A DNA stretch of 64,000 nt, taken from Antilocapra americana. Taxonomy: Eukaryota; Chordata; Mammalia; Artiodactyla; Antilocapridae. Below are positions 63,961 to 64,000 of the stretch, piece after piece. The DNA is taken from NCBI GenBank assembly GCA_007570785.1, contig ML664183.1, positions 20,324,407 through 20,388,406 of the forward strand, written 5' to 3'. The first letter of the stretch is position 1. Each line of letters opens with the position of its first letter. Both the position numbers and the translations under genes were made by a program. The notes below the pieces were generated by a model. The model was not told the origin of the DNA. It searched no databases and worked only from the letters and a program-made list of their open reading frames with translations.

Positions 63961-64000
63961 CAATCGAGTTTAGTTTTGGTTCTTACTATACTCTTGCCAT

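Larger units (their letters stand above)
53545..64000. other. PCDH15: PCDH15 intron upstream of the EC11 exon (continues past the window)
   Basis: No further PCDH15 exon could be recognised here, so the intron is at least 10.4 kb. The stretches 53550-54560, 54730-55900, 56810-57220, 58650-61960 and 63100-63790 show no element I can name, though parts of 58800-59500 may be decayed LINE. Confidence 0.6.

Overview
This window is nuclear DNA from a ruminant, most likely a bovid. The evidence is a dense set of ruminant-specific repeats (Bov-tA and Bov-A2 SINEs, BovB LINEs, a ruminant-type L1 and endogenous-retrovirus LTRs) around the exons of one vertebrate gene. There is no prokaryotic or viral gene organisation. 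The base composition is AT-rich and almost everything is intron.

The one real protein-coding gene is the 3' part of PCDH15 (protocadherin-15, the lower half of the hair-cell tip link), on the minus strand. Six exons can be placed to the base with matching AG/GT borders and phases. In transcript order they are 53544-53329 (end of the last cadherin repeat), 42184-42096 and 30044-29868 (membrane-adjacent domain), 13278-13060 (rest of that domain plus the transmembrane helix), 9559-9398 (juxtamembrane and proline-rich) and 5571-4073 (the large CD1 cytoplasmic exon ending in a PDZ-binding TSL). As written, CD1 is frameshifted by one extra base in a run of nine G (nine C in the coding sense) at 4695-4703. 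This is most simply an assembly or sequencing error in a low-complexity tract, but a real variant is not excluded.

Layout: 1-4072 is sequence 3' of CD1 with old DNA-transposon and L1 scraps. 5572-9397 is a quiet intron with one mariner-type hairpin MITE. 9560-13059 is an intron with two SINEs and a long CA microsatellite. 13279-29867 is the most repeat-loaded intron: two BovB 3' ends, an old L1-like region split by a solo LTR, and a 4.9-kb L1 with a 5' inversion, a 14-bp target-site duplication and a 100-N gap. 30045-42095 has many SINEs, an L2/hAT/MIR layer and a tiny insertion made only of poly(A). 42185-53328 has SINEs, BovB pieces and a decayed retrocopy of a hAT-transposase-derived gene. 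53545-64000 has two BovB elements (one rearranged), MIR pieces and a 1.1-kb solo LTR with clean ends.

No new molecular system was found. The best leads are the CD1 frameshift, the assembly gap flanked by an exact 28-bp repeat, the twin-primed L1, the poly(A)-only insertion, the MITE hairpin that resembles bovine miR-2284/2285 precursors, and head-to-head SINE pairs inside PCDH15 introns. Family names and comparisons with human PCDH15 are from memory; no database was searched.
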